Shown: piece by piece, positions 49,053 to 62,600 of the stretch | Position numbering within the stretch: position 1 is the stretch's first letter | Layout: every line of letters begins with the position of its first letter | Made by a program: the position numbers and the translations under genes | NCBI GenBank assembly: GCA_033002965.1 | Contig: JAURVB010014910.1 | Coordinates: forward strand, 186,001 to 250,000 | DNA: 64,000 nt | Direction of reading: 5' to 3' | Source of the DNA: Piper betle | Lineage: Eukaryota > Streptophyta > Magnoliopsida > Piperales > Piperaceae | Notes under the pieces: model-generated | Database searches by the model: none | The model's input: only the letters and a program-made list of their open reading frames with translations | Told to the model about the DNA's origin: nothing

Positions 49053-51601
49053 TGTAACACGCCGTTTCGGCTCACCCGTGAACCGACCCGGAAATGTCAC
49101 CGGCGACCGAACCGTTCGCTAATCTACTGGGTTTGGTTAAGCCGACCAGGATCTACTCTCGGCGTCTCAAGATGGAGATGCAAATGTGAAATGCATGAAT
49201 GGGAACTATTGGGTTCTAACGCAGTCCTACATGCATGCCATGATGTGCAAGTAAAGACAAGACAAAACAATAAATGAGAAACCAAAAGAAATATATATAC
49301 TATTTTATGAAAATACGGTAACACATAATAATCTACCATGACATACAATCATTATCTCATTCATTTTTACCTGAGCCGAGTCTGAACTCCAAGGCTCCCT
49401 ACTCATTCATATTTATCAGTTCGTTTCATAACAAGTAATTCACTCAAGCAAACACATCAAAATTATCATTCACGTAGCAATAACACACCGTCATTATACG
49501 ATTACACGCGGCAGGTACATGTGTGCGCGGTTCCGTGCTGCTCCTCCGCAGTCCCGACAGCTTTCATCGCTCGCATTTCTCACCTACATATATATAGAAA
49601 AACCGTCAGTAACGAGTGTTACCGGCCCGGAAAATAACTAATATCAATCTGGCACAGGAGAGCAAACTCTCCTGTTGAATGAAAACCATATACTTCCTCA
49701 AGAACTCTCATCAGGGCACATACGGGAGCCGTCGCCCTCGGGTCGACAGCGTCCCCCTATCTTTCACATTCTCATGCCTCGGCCATTTCTCTATTGCTTC
49801 TCGCGTCAAATCTCATTCCTTTCCGCCCTCTGCACCTTCCATATTACTCCTGGCCTTGAGCACGAAGGCCGAGTACTCTCAGGCAGTCGCCTTCAGTACC
49901 CTTTGAAACCACAAGTCTAGACATGCGCTGCAATGCAGTACCCGTGAACCTCCACACTTCTCCGGGTTTGAGGAACTCAAAGGTGGAGTTGTCAGGATCC
50001 CTCGGGAATGAAACGGCCCGCACACCATTCCAGAGCCCACTGTCGACACACACGTGCCCGCTCGCGTAGCACGGTAGTCGGATTTCCCTCATTCAGTCTC
50101 TCACAAAAACACGAAAACTATACATATATATAGGTCTGGGTTGGGATTTATACAATAGGCCCGAAGGCAACGTGAGCTGGATCTGAAGTTCGAAAACAAA
50201 CTCGAGGGATCTCATCCTCGAGGGTTATTAATCCGAAGAATCGTTGGCTAAATGGCCCGAGTTAAGTGGGATTCGATAAAACGCCACTTAACTCGTCCTG
50301 CACATAATAAATCAAATACACAAGAGAGTAGCGTAAATCAGAGAACGAGTCCTAAACGGACCTGGTAGAAGCTCCAAACGGGTCCACGCGCCTAGGCGGC
50401 GAGCTCCTACACCGTACCTACACAATCAAGCTAAAAACTAACGCCCGCATGATGAATCACACATCCTATAGCATGCACACACAATCAACACAATCACGCA
50501 TCAATCAACACACATCAACCTATATCAATTCTAGCAAGTCTACTTAGGTTAGTTTGCATTAATCATGATCATTACCTAGTTACCCTAATTGGTTTCTTAA
50601 CCTCCATTTTTAACACCACTCAATCAAACAAATTTCATATTTTATCCTTAATCAAATCTACATTTATATATATTATTATAACACACAATTCACCAATCCT
50701 AGCATGTAATTCTAATAATCAATACTTTAAAAAAATTAAATTAAAATAAATTATACCTCGCGTCGTCGAAAATCGGCGACGGCTAGGGTTCCCGTTTCGT
50801 GGCTCGAAACTCGAATTCGGCGCCTAGCGGCGTCCGAAGTCCGATCAGATTGGACCGGGTGCGTTCGGCGGATGATCCGGCGAATTTCCCACGAATCCAA
50901 TTTTCCGGCGGTTCCGGCGGTTTTCCGGCGAGTGTCGGCGGTTTTCCGGCGGATTCCGACGATTTTCCGGCGATGATTCGGGACGGGGCAATCAGGGGGT
51001 CTATCGGCACCAGCTCGACGAGCTTGGTCCAATGGCGGTGTCAAACAGAGCAGCCGGGGCGGCGATGGCCGTCGGCGGCGGCGTCGAAAATGGGCGGCGG
51101 CGGCGGCGTGCTCCGATCGGGGCTCCGGCCGGCCTCGACGGCGGTCGGGATGGTGGGGGAAATGTCGGCGACGGCGAGGGGGTGGTCGTCGGGGCCACAG
51201 CGGCGGCGGCGCGGCCCGGACGGCGGCGGAATCCGGCTCGAAGTGGCGGCGGCCGAGGTGGTTTCGTGGGGCGATTCCGGCGTCGTGGCGGCGAGACGGT
51301 GGCCGGGGTGGGTCGTGGCGGCACGGCGACGGCACGGCGGGGCGGGGCGGCGTTGATCGGCGGCTGTACGACGTCGGCGGCGGCGACGAGCGACGACGAG
51401 GGCGGCGAGGGTTTGGGTGAAGAAGGGTCGGGAGGGAGAAAAATACCCTCAATGGCAGTTTCGTAAATAAGTATTGACTCGATTCCTACTCGAGTCAAAA
51501 TAATATCTAGTTCGTAATAAATTCCAAAAAATCTAGAAAAATATGGAAAAATTCCATAAAATAAAACAAACACAACAACATCCAAATGACATGCTCTATA
51601 A
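49053..51601 (-). mobile_element. LTR-like unit B (5' end missing)
   Basis: Begins TGTAACACGCCGTTTCGG, the reverse complement of the 3' end of copy 1, and tracks copy 1 to its GACATGCTCTATAA segment near copy 1 position 545. The remaining ~310 nt of the 5' end are absent, replaced by unit C. It has a minus-strand TATA run near 50120-50133, a GGCCTT/AAGGCC hairpin at 49852-49870 and a CpG-rich block at about 50760-51440. Confidence 0.8.
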
Positions 51602-54600
51602 TGTAACACCCCAAATCCGGTTCACGCTCGTGAACCGAACCGGCATGTTACAGGCCCCGGTTAGGTCGGCTAACCCGAACCTAACTCATGCGGATCCAAT
51701 CTCGGCGTCTTAAGATGAAGATACGATCCATCATGAATGAATAAATGTGCAAAATCCTAACATGGTACTACATGAATGACATGCAAATCAAATTTCACAC
51801 CAACACAATCACGATCAAAATTAATGAAAATTCTAAAATAAAACGGACAGAGTCTCCCCTAAAAATGCAATTAGGGTCCACCCTGTCAAAATCATATATA
51901 TACAAATATATATACATATATCAACAATTTCATTCACACATAATTCTAATCTACTGTATATTCATCATAGTACTTGGGCTCAACTTCTGCTGCGCACTCT
52001 GATCACATCTCACCTCTTGTCATCATGTCTTAGCATCATGATCATTTCATTAATCATATCCTATCATGCCTCAAACATTTAATCATAGTCATTCACAATA
52101 TAATAACATAATAATACAATATTAAACATTCAGAAATCTAACATGTGTGTGCACAAGACCTCATTGCTCCTCCGTCCAAGCTGGCTCATCCATCTCGTGC
52201 TTATCACCTACATATATATAAGAAAAACGTCAGTAACAAGCGTTACTGGTCCGGAAAATAAAATAACTATAACAAACTGGCTATGAGAGCAAACTCTCAT
52301 CTGAAAGAAAACCATATACTTCCTCAAGAACACTCTGAAGGGCACTACTGAGGAGCCACTGGGCTGCAGACCCGGTAGCATCCCGAACTTACTGCTGCTG
52401 GTACTGTGCTACTCTCAGCACTTCTTTTTCAGTACTTCTCGTGAAACTTTATCCTAAGCCCTCTCCTTACCTCCATATTTCTCCTGGCCTTGAGCACGAA
52501 GGCCGAGTACTCTCAGGCAGTCGCCTTTAGTACCCTTTGAACCACAAGTCCGGACATGCGCTGTACTAAACAGTACCCGTAAACCTCCACGTTCTCCGGG
52601 TGTGAGGAACTCAAACGCGGAGTTGTCAGGATCCCTCGGGAATGGAACAGTCCGCTGGCACTAATCCAGAGCCCGCTTTGACTGTCACGGCATCCTCTGC
52701 ATGGTACGTGCAGTCGGTTTCTCCATCTCTCGTCTCACTGAAAACTCGATAAAACTATATATATAGGCCTGGGAAGGGATTCATATAATAGGCCCGAAGG
52801 CAACTTGTGGTGGATCTTGTTTTCGAAATCATCCTCGAGGGATCTCATCCTCGAGGGGTTATTAATCCGGAAATATTCGATTAAATGGCCCGAGTTAAGT
52901 GGGATCCAATAAAACGCCACTTAACCCGCCCTGCAAATAATAAAATAAACATACAATGGAAGAGCGTAAAACAAGACGAGTCCTAAACGGACCTGGTGGA
53001 AGCTCCAAGCGTGTCATCGCGCCTAGGCGGCGAGCTCCTACTTCGTACCTACACATCAAAACTAGATACTAACGCCCGCTAACTAAATGATGCATCAAAC
53101 TCAACAAACATCACACAATACAAATAACATCCATCAACATAACAATCAGAAAATCATAAAAATTAATTAATCCTAGCTCATCCTATTCATACAAATTTTT
53201 ATTACGTGTCTGTAACTTATGTTGTGGTCACTTATCGTGCTCTGACTTGATCTACTTCATTAGGTCGCTTACTCTTCACTCACACTTAATCTCATCATGC
53301 AACTCATCGTTTCATCCATCATTAAACATTAATCACATCACTAATCATAAATATGAAAATAATTCTACTCATCCTATTCCTACCAATTTTATTGTATTTT
53401 TCCTAAGTTACATTACTCGATTATCATGCTCAATTTACTTACTTCATTAAATCACTTAACCTCCATTCACTATCAATCACATCATAAATCCTAGCATGCT
53501 GTGCTAACAATCATTATCAACTTTAAATAATCAAATCGGAGGTAATTATACCTCACGTCGTCGGCAATCGGCGACGGTTAGGGTTCCGTCGCGCGCCTCG
53601 AAGCTCGAATTCGGCGCTCCTCGGCGTCCGAAGCTCGATCGGGCTCCACCGGGTGAGCCCCGCGGAAGATCCGGTGAATTCCGGCGAATTCCAGAAATTC
53701 CGATTTCCGGCGGTTTCCCGGCAGTTGCGGGCGGTTTTCCGGCGACTTCCGGTGGTTTTCCGGCGACTATTGCCGGTGGCGTCTACTAGCCGGAAAGGGG
53801 TCGTGTTGGGTACCCTCGGAACCGGCTCGACGAGCCCGACTCATCTATGAGGTCGACGTGGTCGGCCGAGGCAGTGGCTCGCCGGAAATTGGCTAAAACA
53901 GGGCCGGCGGCGATGGGTCGCTAGATCCGGCCGGCCACGGCGGCGATGGCCTCCGCTCCGGTCGGGGAAGGCTGCTAGGGGGTCGAAGGTGCTGTGGCGA
54001 CCGATCGATCACGGCGGCGTTGGTCGCCGGCGGCGGAATCGGCGACGGGACCGAAATGTGCCGCGGCGCTAGGCGAGCCGATTCCGACGTTGCGGCGGCC
54101 TGGCAGCGGCCGGGGCTGGTCGGGGTGGCACGGCGACGTCGTCGCCGAGCTGGGCGGCGTCGGTCGACGGCCAGGCGGCGTCGGCCGTGGCGGCGGTGGC
54201 GCGCGAACAGGGGCGGCGCGCGGCAATGGGAAAGAAAAGGTCGGGGAAGAGGAAGAAAAGGGCTGGTGGCAATTTCGTAAATAATACTTGACTCGTCTCC
54301 GGCTCGAGTCAAGTATCATAACTAACTCGTATTAAATCCTAAAAAATTTCATAAAAATCGGGAAAAATCCCGTAAAATCAAACAACACAAAAAAAATTAT
54401 AATGACATGCTCTAGAACTATCAACCCACCCAAACTGCCCGAACGCGTCCTAACGCGGTAAACGGCCTAATACTAATTCTACGATCCACTATATATAAAA
54501 ATAAAAAGAAATGACTGGCATACTCTCATATATCTGATAACTCATTCTGTTCTGCTGTATTCATGACGTTATCATCATATATTTGGGTACGCGTGACCCT

Positions 54601-54727
54601 CATAGCTCATACACGCGACCGGCGTCAGCTTGGCACACGTGTCCTGAAACTGACTCAACTCGAAAAAATAACGGTCGACCCGACCGGTTCTGAATATAAA
54701 ACCCTGACTCGAATCGTGGGTTTTACA
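51602..54727 (-). mobile_element. LTR-like unit C (complete, 3126 bp)
   Basis: Begins TGTAACACCCCAAATCCGG and ends GTGGGTTTTACA, so both termini are present; it is the longest copy. Read on the minus strand: CpG-rich block (about 53560-54290), donor-like GTGAGG, palindrome CGCCTAGGCG, acceptor-like TTTGCAGG, GTTAAGTGG/CCACTTAAC hairpin, TATA run near 52754-52766, and hairpin at 52486-52504. Flanks (TATAA, CGGCC) do not match. No gag or pol. Confidence 0.82.
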
Positions 54728-57113
54728 CGGCCCATCCATCTCGTGCTTATCACCTACATATATATAGGAAAAACGTCAGTAACAAGCGTTACTGGTCCGA
54801 AAAGAAAATAGCTATAACAAAACTGGCTATGAGAGCAAACTCTCATATGAACGAAATCATCATCTACTCCACGTGAACACTCTCAAGGGCACTACTGAGA
54901 GCCCGCTGGGCTGCAGACCCGGTAGCATCCCGAACTTACTGCTGCTGGTACTGTGCTGCTCTCAGCACTTCTTTTTCAGTACTTCTCGTGAAACTTTATC
55001 CTAAGCCCTCTTCTTACCTCCATATTTCTCCTGGCCTTGAGCACGAAGGCCGAGTACTCTCAGGCAGTCGCCTTTAGTACCCTTTGAACCACAAGTCCGG
55101 ACATGCGCTGTACTAAACAGTACCCGTAAACCTCCACGTTCTCCGGGTGTGAGGAACTCAAACGCGGAGTTGTCAGGATCCCTCGGGAATGGAACAGTCC
55201 GCTGGCACTAATCCAGAGCCCGCTTTGACTATCACGGCATCCTCTGCATGGTACGTGCAGTCGGTTTCTCCATCTCTCGTCTCACTGAAAATGCGAAAAC
55301 TATATATATATATATATAGGCCTGGGTAGGGATTTATATAATAGGCCCGAAGGCAACTTGTGGTGGATCTTGTTTTCGAAATCAACCTCGAGGGATCTCA
55401 TCCTCGAGGGGTTATTAATCCGGAAATATGTTCGGTTAGATGGCCCGAGTTAAGTGGGATCCGATAAAACGCCACTTAACCTGTCCTGCAAATAATAAGA
55501 TCAAACATACAATAGAAAGACGTAAAACAGAGTCGAGTCCTAAACGGACCTGGTAGAAGCTCCAAGCGTGTCATCGCGCCTAGGCGGCGAGCTCCTACTC
55601 CGTACCTACACATCAAAACTAAATACTAACGCCCGCTAACTAAATGATGCATCAAATCCGACATGACCATCACACCACAATACAAACATCAACCATAACA
55701 ATCAACAATTATAAATGTAAAAATAATTCCAACTTATCCTATTAACACCTATTTTATTATATTTCCTAAGTTACGTTGTACTCGATTATCATACTCAAAT
55801 TTACTTTACTTCATTAGCTCATTTAACCTTCATTCCCTGTTAATCACATCATGCACATGTTTACTTCATTCATAATCTTAACATTCATCATAATAATTAA
55901 TCAACCCTAGCATGCTATGCTAACAATTATCATCAATTTTAAATAAATCAATCGGAGGTAATTATACCTCACGTTGTCGACAATCGGCGACGGTTAGGGT
56001 TCCGTCGCGTGTCTCGGAACTCAAATTCGGCGCTCATCGGCGTCCGAAGCTCGATCGGGCTCGACTGGGTGAGCCCCGCGGAAGATCCGGTGAATTCCAG
56101 TGAATTCCAGAAATTTCAGTTTTCCGGCAGCTGCTGGCGGTTTTCCGGCGGCTTCCCGTGGTTTTCCGGCGACAATCGCCGGTGGCGTCTAGTGGCTGGA
56201 AAGTGGTCGTGTTGGGTACCCTCGGAACCGGCTCGGCGAGCCCGACTCATCTACGAGGTCGACGTGGCCAACGGAGGTGGCGGCTCGCTGAAAAATGCAT
56301 AAAACAGAGTCGGCGGTGATGGTGGCTAGATCCGGCCGGCCACGGCGGCGATGGCCTCCGTTCCAGTCGGGGAAGGTCGCTGGAAGGCTGAGGGTGCTGA
56401 GGCGACCGACCGATCGTGGTGGCGCTGGTCGCCGGCGGCGGAATCGGCGACGAAGCGCAACGCGGGCGTGGCGTCGCGGCGTGGCTTCCTCGCATCGCGG
56501 CGGTCCGATGGGGGCGGGACCTGGTCGGGCAGCACGGCCACGTCGTCGCCGGGCTAGGCGGCGACTATCGACGGCAGGCGGCGCGGCAGCGGCGGCGACG
56601 CGCACAAAGGCGGCGTCGGGCAAGGGTTTAGGGAAGAAAAGAAGGGCGCGGATGAAAAGCTAGGTGGCAGTTTCGTAAATATTACTTGACTCGTCTCCGG
56701 CTCGAGTCAAGAATAATAATTAATCGCCGTAAATTCCAAAAAAAATCGGGAAAAATCCCATAAAATCAAACAAACATGAAAACATCAAAATGATATCCTC
56801 TAGAACTATCAACCCACCCAAAATGCCCGCAACGCGTCCTAACGAGATAAACGGCCTAAAACTAGTTCTACGATCTACTATATATAATAATAAAAAAAGT
56901 AACTGCATACTCTTATATATTCTGATAACTCATTCTGTTCTGCTGTGTTCATGACGTTATCATCATATACTTGGGTACGCATGACCCTCATAGCTCATAC
57001 ACGCGACTGGCGTCGGCTCAATACACGTGTTCTGAAACTGACTCGAATCGAAAATAACGGTCGAACCGACCAGTTCTGAATATAAAACCCTGACTCGAAT
57101 CGCGGGTTTTACA
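54728..57113 (-). mobile_element. LTR-like unit fragment A-right (5' part of the unit)
   Basis: Starts abruptly inside the unit (CATCCATCTCGTGCTTATC, equivalent to about 52187 in unit C) and runs to the 5' end GCGGGTTTTACA. The 3' ~0.6 kb is missing. Very similar to unit C in detail, including the hairpin at 55033-55051 and a TATA run near 55300-55319. Followed by ATTAA, a near match to ACTAA before 48451. Confidence 0.8.
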
Positions 57114-57118
57114 ATTAA

Positions 57119-59624
57119 GATGCATGCAATGTGCCAAAAGAGGGATGAAGGTAAGAACTCTCATTTTTAAACAATGACTCATCAATGCTAAGAGGATCAA
57201 CTAGATAAATCAAAGCTTCGACGTTAACAAAGTCTTCTTCTTCAATTTTTGCCTCTTATTTGTTGTCAACAACAGGAGTAGGAAAAATTTGAGAAACCAC
57301 CAACTAGATTATCAATGTATGTCCGGGCACAAGGCTGACCTTGTGTGTAGTTCACAAAGAAGTCGAGCAAAGAGCTGTGGAGAATGTTTGAGGAGGCAAT
57401 GGCTAAGGATCACTCTTAAGAATGGTGGGTTGGTGAGGTAGTGCGACTTCTGGTAGTTGGCTTTGCAGTGTCGAACAACGTTAGTATTGACATTGTCGAG
57501 GAAATTGATGTGGAAAGTAAAGAGATAACCTTAGGAAATGCATCTTCTTGCAATTGCTCTGGGTTTGCTAGAATGCATAACTTGTTGCTAGTGGTGGAAT
57601 TGGATCCTCTTGTACAAGGATAGGTGCCGACTATTTTAATGACAACAAGTAGTGACTCATCTGAATCTCGAGGGACTGCCTTCATTCAACGACTAAGACC
57701 GGTCGAGGCTCTAATGCACGCATGCGTCCACACTCCGAAGCAAGCACCGTTGAGGCTCAAGTGTAAGCACGCGACCTCTAAGAAAAGGATCTTCTCAAAA
57801 CTTGGAGTATGGTTTGCCTCTTCTGGTGGAGATATTTGATCTTTTGCACCTTTTTCGACTTCATCTTCTTCCACTTAATCTTGTGGAGCGTTGATCTTAG
57901 CCATAATCTTCTCAAATTTCTCTTCGCAAATGTTGGGGGATGGTCAACGAGCTTGAGCCAATGACTATGTATGTGTGGCAGCATGTACAGGCAATGCTGA
58001 TGGTTGAGGGTAGCAGGATGGAGAAGCAGGGTCCATATCTTAGCTAAGGCACCGGGTAAGGAGTTGGGCATGGTGGAGGTATGTAGCTCCCATCTTCAGT
58101 CCTGGGTGGAAATGGCACCCGATAGGGATGAGGCACCGTGTAGCTGGAAAGTTGACCATACGGGACTGGGGAAGCAGAGAAGATTGTGCATGTGTAGACA
58201 TAGCATTAGAATAAATATTGAACAAGTTTATTGGCAATTGTGTAGATGAAGATATAAATGAAGTTTATCGGCAATTTGTTGTTTGGCCTCTTCCTGCAAT
58301 TGATCCTTTCATTTGTGACACTGACCAGGGCTTGCAATGTAAGGTTTGCAAATATCATGTGCAGCAGCTTTTGGAGAACTTTGATGCATTATAAACCAAG
58401 CCCAATGTCTTGAGCTTGTTTCCACTCAAAATTTCCTTTTTTACTTGTGTTTTTGTGAAGAAATCGATGGAGATGAAACATCAAAGAAGACCACACCAAC
58501 ATCTTAGCACTAAATTCTCTAAAATTGGATAAGTTTTTTTATATAAGATTAATGCTTTAGCCATGAATCGTTTATATATTTCCTAAATTTTTTATTTCTT
58601 TCGTGCTAACTAAATAGAGCTTAAGTAAAAATATTTAATCCTAAATAAGTTAACTAAGAATTAGAAGACCACATATAGAGGATTAGCAATTGTTAAGGCA
58701 TATCCAAATACCCACAAAAATTACAATCCAAACGTCTATCACAATCATCACAAGATACATCTTGAAATTGAAAATACCAATAAGCAAGCATACATATTGC
58801 AGCAAAATACGATCTCAAAAATAAACAAATGAATTTCTGAGTAGAGTGCTGGTTTCTTCAAAATGTGCCTTGATCGAGAAGATAAGTGATATATATAATC
58901 GGTTTCCATGTTTTTTTACAATAACTTTTAGTTCTTAAAAGACTTTTAATTCTAAATTATACATTAATTTGTTCATAACAATAAACAACAATAAATAAAT
59001 AAATTGAAATCTTAAATTATGTTGTATGAAAATAGTAAAATTTATCAACTTTTTTTAGAATTCTAAATTTGAGTATAATTATAATGTAAAATAATAATTA
59101 AATGGCCCATATAATTACTGCCATAGAGTTGCCAGAGGCAACATAATAAAAACTCTAATGCAATGAGATTGAGAAAAAAATCATCCTTTAATGTAAAATT
59201 AGAGAAGATATTGCGCTGACTTATATTAAGTAGAGATAAATTTTATAAATGAATTTCCATTGATTAACATGATAAAGTATAATAATCTAATATTTTAAAT
59301 ATAGATTATAATTGAGTTTAAAAATAAATCTTCGTTAAATGAGCGAGAAGATAAATTATATAATTTAATTTTTTTGTTACATTTTTATTAGTTAAATCTC
59401 TTGTTTGCTTTTAATCACAAAGAAGATATTAAGTTGATTATGAATTTATAGAAAACTAGAAAACATTTAATCTAAATTAACAGCTGATTAGGTTAAACCG
59501 GGGAGTTTTACTCACAACCCAGTTTCGTCTCCCATTTTGCTCCTAATGTGGTGATAAGGTGGTTGTGGTGGTGTGGGGAAGGGGGTTGTGGTGGTGGGTT
59601 TTTTGGCGTCGGTGCGGTTGGGAT
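57119..59624. other. Spacer with a possibly decayed coding region, then the FY 5' flank
   Basis: 57120-58300 is less AT-rich than its surroundings and has several overlapping minus-strand frames (57416-57685, 57686-57874, 57778-58071). They could be a broken retroelement or gene remnant, but no domain is recognisable. 58500-59500 is AT-rich and includes a copy of the dispersed ATAAATTATA motif near 59340. The FY promoter and leader occupy the last few hundred bases. Confidence 0.35.
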
Positions 59625-62600
59625 ATGATCTACTCGGGCGAACAGACGCAGCAAATGCCGGCCGGCGACTATCACCGGCCGCCGCCGCCGCTTCGTCAGA
59701 CGTCGGCGTCTTCCTCCAATTTGCAGCCGGACTATCACCCCGGCGGCGCTGCCCCTCCTTATGATGGTATTTTCCTCGACTTGGTTCTGTTCTGGGAGCA
59801 AAGAGGCGATCTTTTGTATGATTTCCTTGGTGGGATTGGGTGATGTGAATAAAATATTACGCAGTTTGGAAACAAAATGACAATCTTTGCTTCTTGTGTG
59901 CCTAATGTGGTGTAATTTATGAGATGCTAAAATTTTTGCTGCCCTGGTGAGGGTTGTTTTATGGTTACGTTGAGGGAATTTGGTGATATGAATGAAATAT
60001 TGCTTAATTCGAAACAAAGAGGCAATCTTTGCTTCTTATTTATGTAATTTGGTGTAATTGATGAGAATATAAACTTTTTGCTGCCTTGGTGGAAGTATTT
60101 CTTAGGTCGATTTTGGTCATGCTATTAAAATTTTACGTAATTTGAAACCAAGAGGAGATCTTTGCTCCTTAATGTGGTGTAGGTGGGAGATTATAAGATT
60201 CTACTACTGACTTGGTGAAGGTTGTTGTCTTCTGCCCGTGTATTATTTCATGTAGTTCTTGGGTGTTTTCAAGTTTCTTAGGAGTAATTTGGTGAGATGA
60301 AGGCAATATTTGCCAATGTACGAGCGCAAGTAATGTAGTGCAGCTTTCATCTCCCTTAATTGGGTATTTAAGCTATTCTATTTGTAATGGCTTTGCAGCT
60401 AGTGTTTAAGAAAAGCTGTGAGTGGTTGATTCGGTTAATTGATTGATATTTGACCAATATATATATTTTTCATTTCCGCATGTATTGGTTTCTTTTAAGA
60501 ATGATTAGTTACCAAATTTTTATGTTAGCAGCGCGTGGGGATAGTTTTGCTGCAAAGAGAGCAAGAAAGCTTGTGCACCGTAGAGCTGTAGACTATACCA
60601 GTGCAGTTGTTCGATACTTACAGGTGAGTCTTGTTCATAGGAATTTTCCATATGCCATTGTACAATGTCCAGGCATTGACAAATGTATGACATGTTGGAA
60701 TTATGCTACTTAAGCAATTTGCTGTTCCATTTTTTTAAAAAAAGCATATTAGTGATATAGCTGTAGGGTATTTTTTTAATGCTTCAGCTATACTGTGACT
60801 TTCAAGAACATAATGTTTACAGCCAATTGGGCATATTAATTAAATTTGCACTCGATATGAAGCATTCTGAAAGAAGGTAAAACTTTTGTAGGCTTGCTTG
60901 TTGCTAGTGCTCGATTAGTATATCTGTTAATAAGTGAGTTGATGGAGACTTTGAATGATTTTTTTAGTTTTAAGAATGCATCAGAAATATTGAGTATGGT
61001 CTTTCCAGTAAACAATCTGCTTCTAGTTCCTTCCTTTTTATAGGGGATTTCTTTCATTTATGAAATATTTCTTGACTGTGTTTGTCTTGATTTTAGGTTC
61101 GCATGTGGCAGCGAGATGCTAGGGACAGAACTGTTTTGCAGCCCACACCAGCTGCTGCCATAGATGTCAGTATGCTTTTGTACATATTATGTTGCATATA
61201 ACTTTTTTTCTTTTGTCCTCAGTAAGAGCTTTTTGTGGTGTTTCTGGCAAAAAATTTCTTGCACGAATCTGATTATGGGGCTAGGGTTAGCAACTTATTT
61301 TTTATATATCATTACACAATTTTATGATTTCTCTGCATGGTTGTTTCTGAGATTTTTTGGTTCCTGCAGATGTTACCTACAGCTGCGTACGCCGACAACC
61401 CATCTACTAGTTTTGCAACAAAGTTTGTTCATGCATCTACTAACAAAAACCGTTGTTCAATAAATCGTGTTCTGGTGAGCACAAATTCTTTTTTCTCCTT
61501 CTGCTATATTTTGTGTGTGTAACCTTTTTCTTTCTTAAGCACATGGGATGTTTTAGGGCAAAAAATATAACAAGCCACTTTTGTGATCAATAGAATGTGA
61601 CCTCATCTGTTTTTTTTATTGAGGCAATATAGGTTTCTGCTAAACAAGACTTATTTAGTAGTTGAGTGCATTGCAAAAGCTTGAGTTTTCTTCTATTTTA
61701 AGTCAGTTTATAAATTAGATCCTTTGTTCCATAAAGTGATGTTATGTGATTTTGTATAAATGGTAGAGTTGTTTAAGGCAAACTTATCTTGCCTCTTCCA
61801 GCCAGGGAGTTCAAGACTGTTGTATTAAAAGTGTATATGTAATTAAATAAAGTTATGACAATGTAGTAAATGTAGGAACACATGTTGTAAGATTTATTCA
61901 TTTTTTACCACTCTTTAGGCACACTGTTGATTATCTACACCTTATCCTGGCTATGCTAGGGTCAACCACATAAGTTCCTTAAGACAGTCGATTGCTTCCG
62001 CATGCTAATGGATGTCACAAAACTTACATGAGACCAAAGTGATGAGATTTTACTTTTGTTAAACAGACTGATTTTTGGAACTGCAAATCAATAACTATGA
62101 AAGAAATGATAATAATGACTGCAGATGGCAAGCAAATTTGTGTAAACTTTATAAGATGTTTGACAGTACGCTAACAAAAGGAATGTAATAGTGCTACATT
62201 AAAAAAAATCTATCCTGCTATGCTTGTTTGATAAACAATGACTATATTTATTGCCTCAAAAAATTTGGAGCAGTTATCCTCTTTTGAAGCTTAATATTCA
62301 GTTTTAAGCTTATGTCATTATTCTCTTCCTTCTCTTTTTCCAATCAACAGGCCCGGTATTTGAGTACAAAAAAATGGATGACTAATACATTGTATATTTT
62401 GTGTTTCATTATTAAGTGGACACCTTCAGGAAGGCGACTAATCACTGGTTCTCAAAGTGGAGAGTTTACTTTATGGAATGGACAATCTTTTAACTTTGAG
62501 ATGATTCTTCAGGTATTATATGGATCAACCTTTATATGCTATTTTCCTGCCATTGGTTGGAATTCATCACTTATTTTATATATCAGGCTCACGATCAAGC

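Noticed and set aside
50751..51609. 200-233 codon minus-strand frames resembling proline-rich proteins
   Set aside because: Same CpG-rich LTR block as copy 1; low complexity, open in several frames at once.
59508..60017. 169-codon minus-strand frame
   Set aside because: Antisense shadow of FY exon 1 and its repetitive first intron.
62312..62416. Possible extra FY exon after an AACAG at about 62350
   Set aside because: It would insert residues absent from the FY family; the AAG acceptor at 62416 gives an exact family match.
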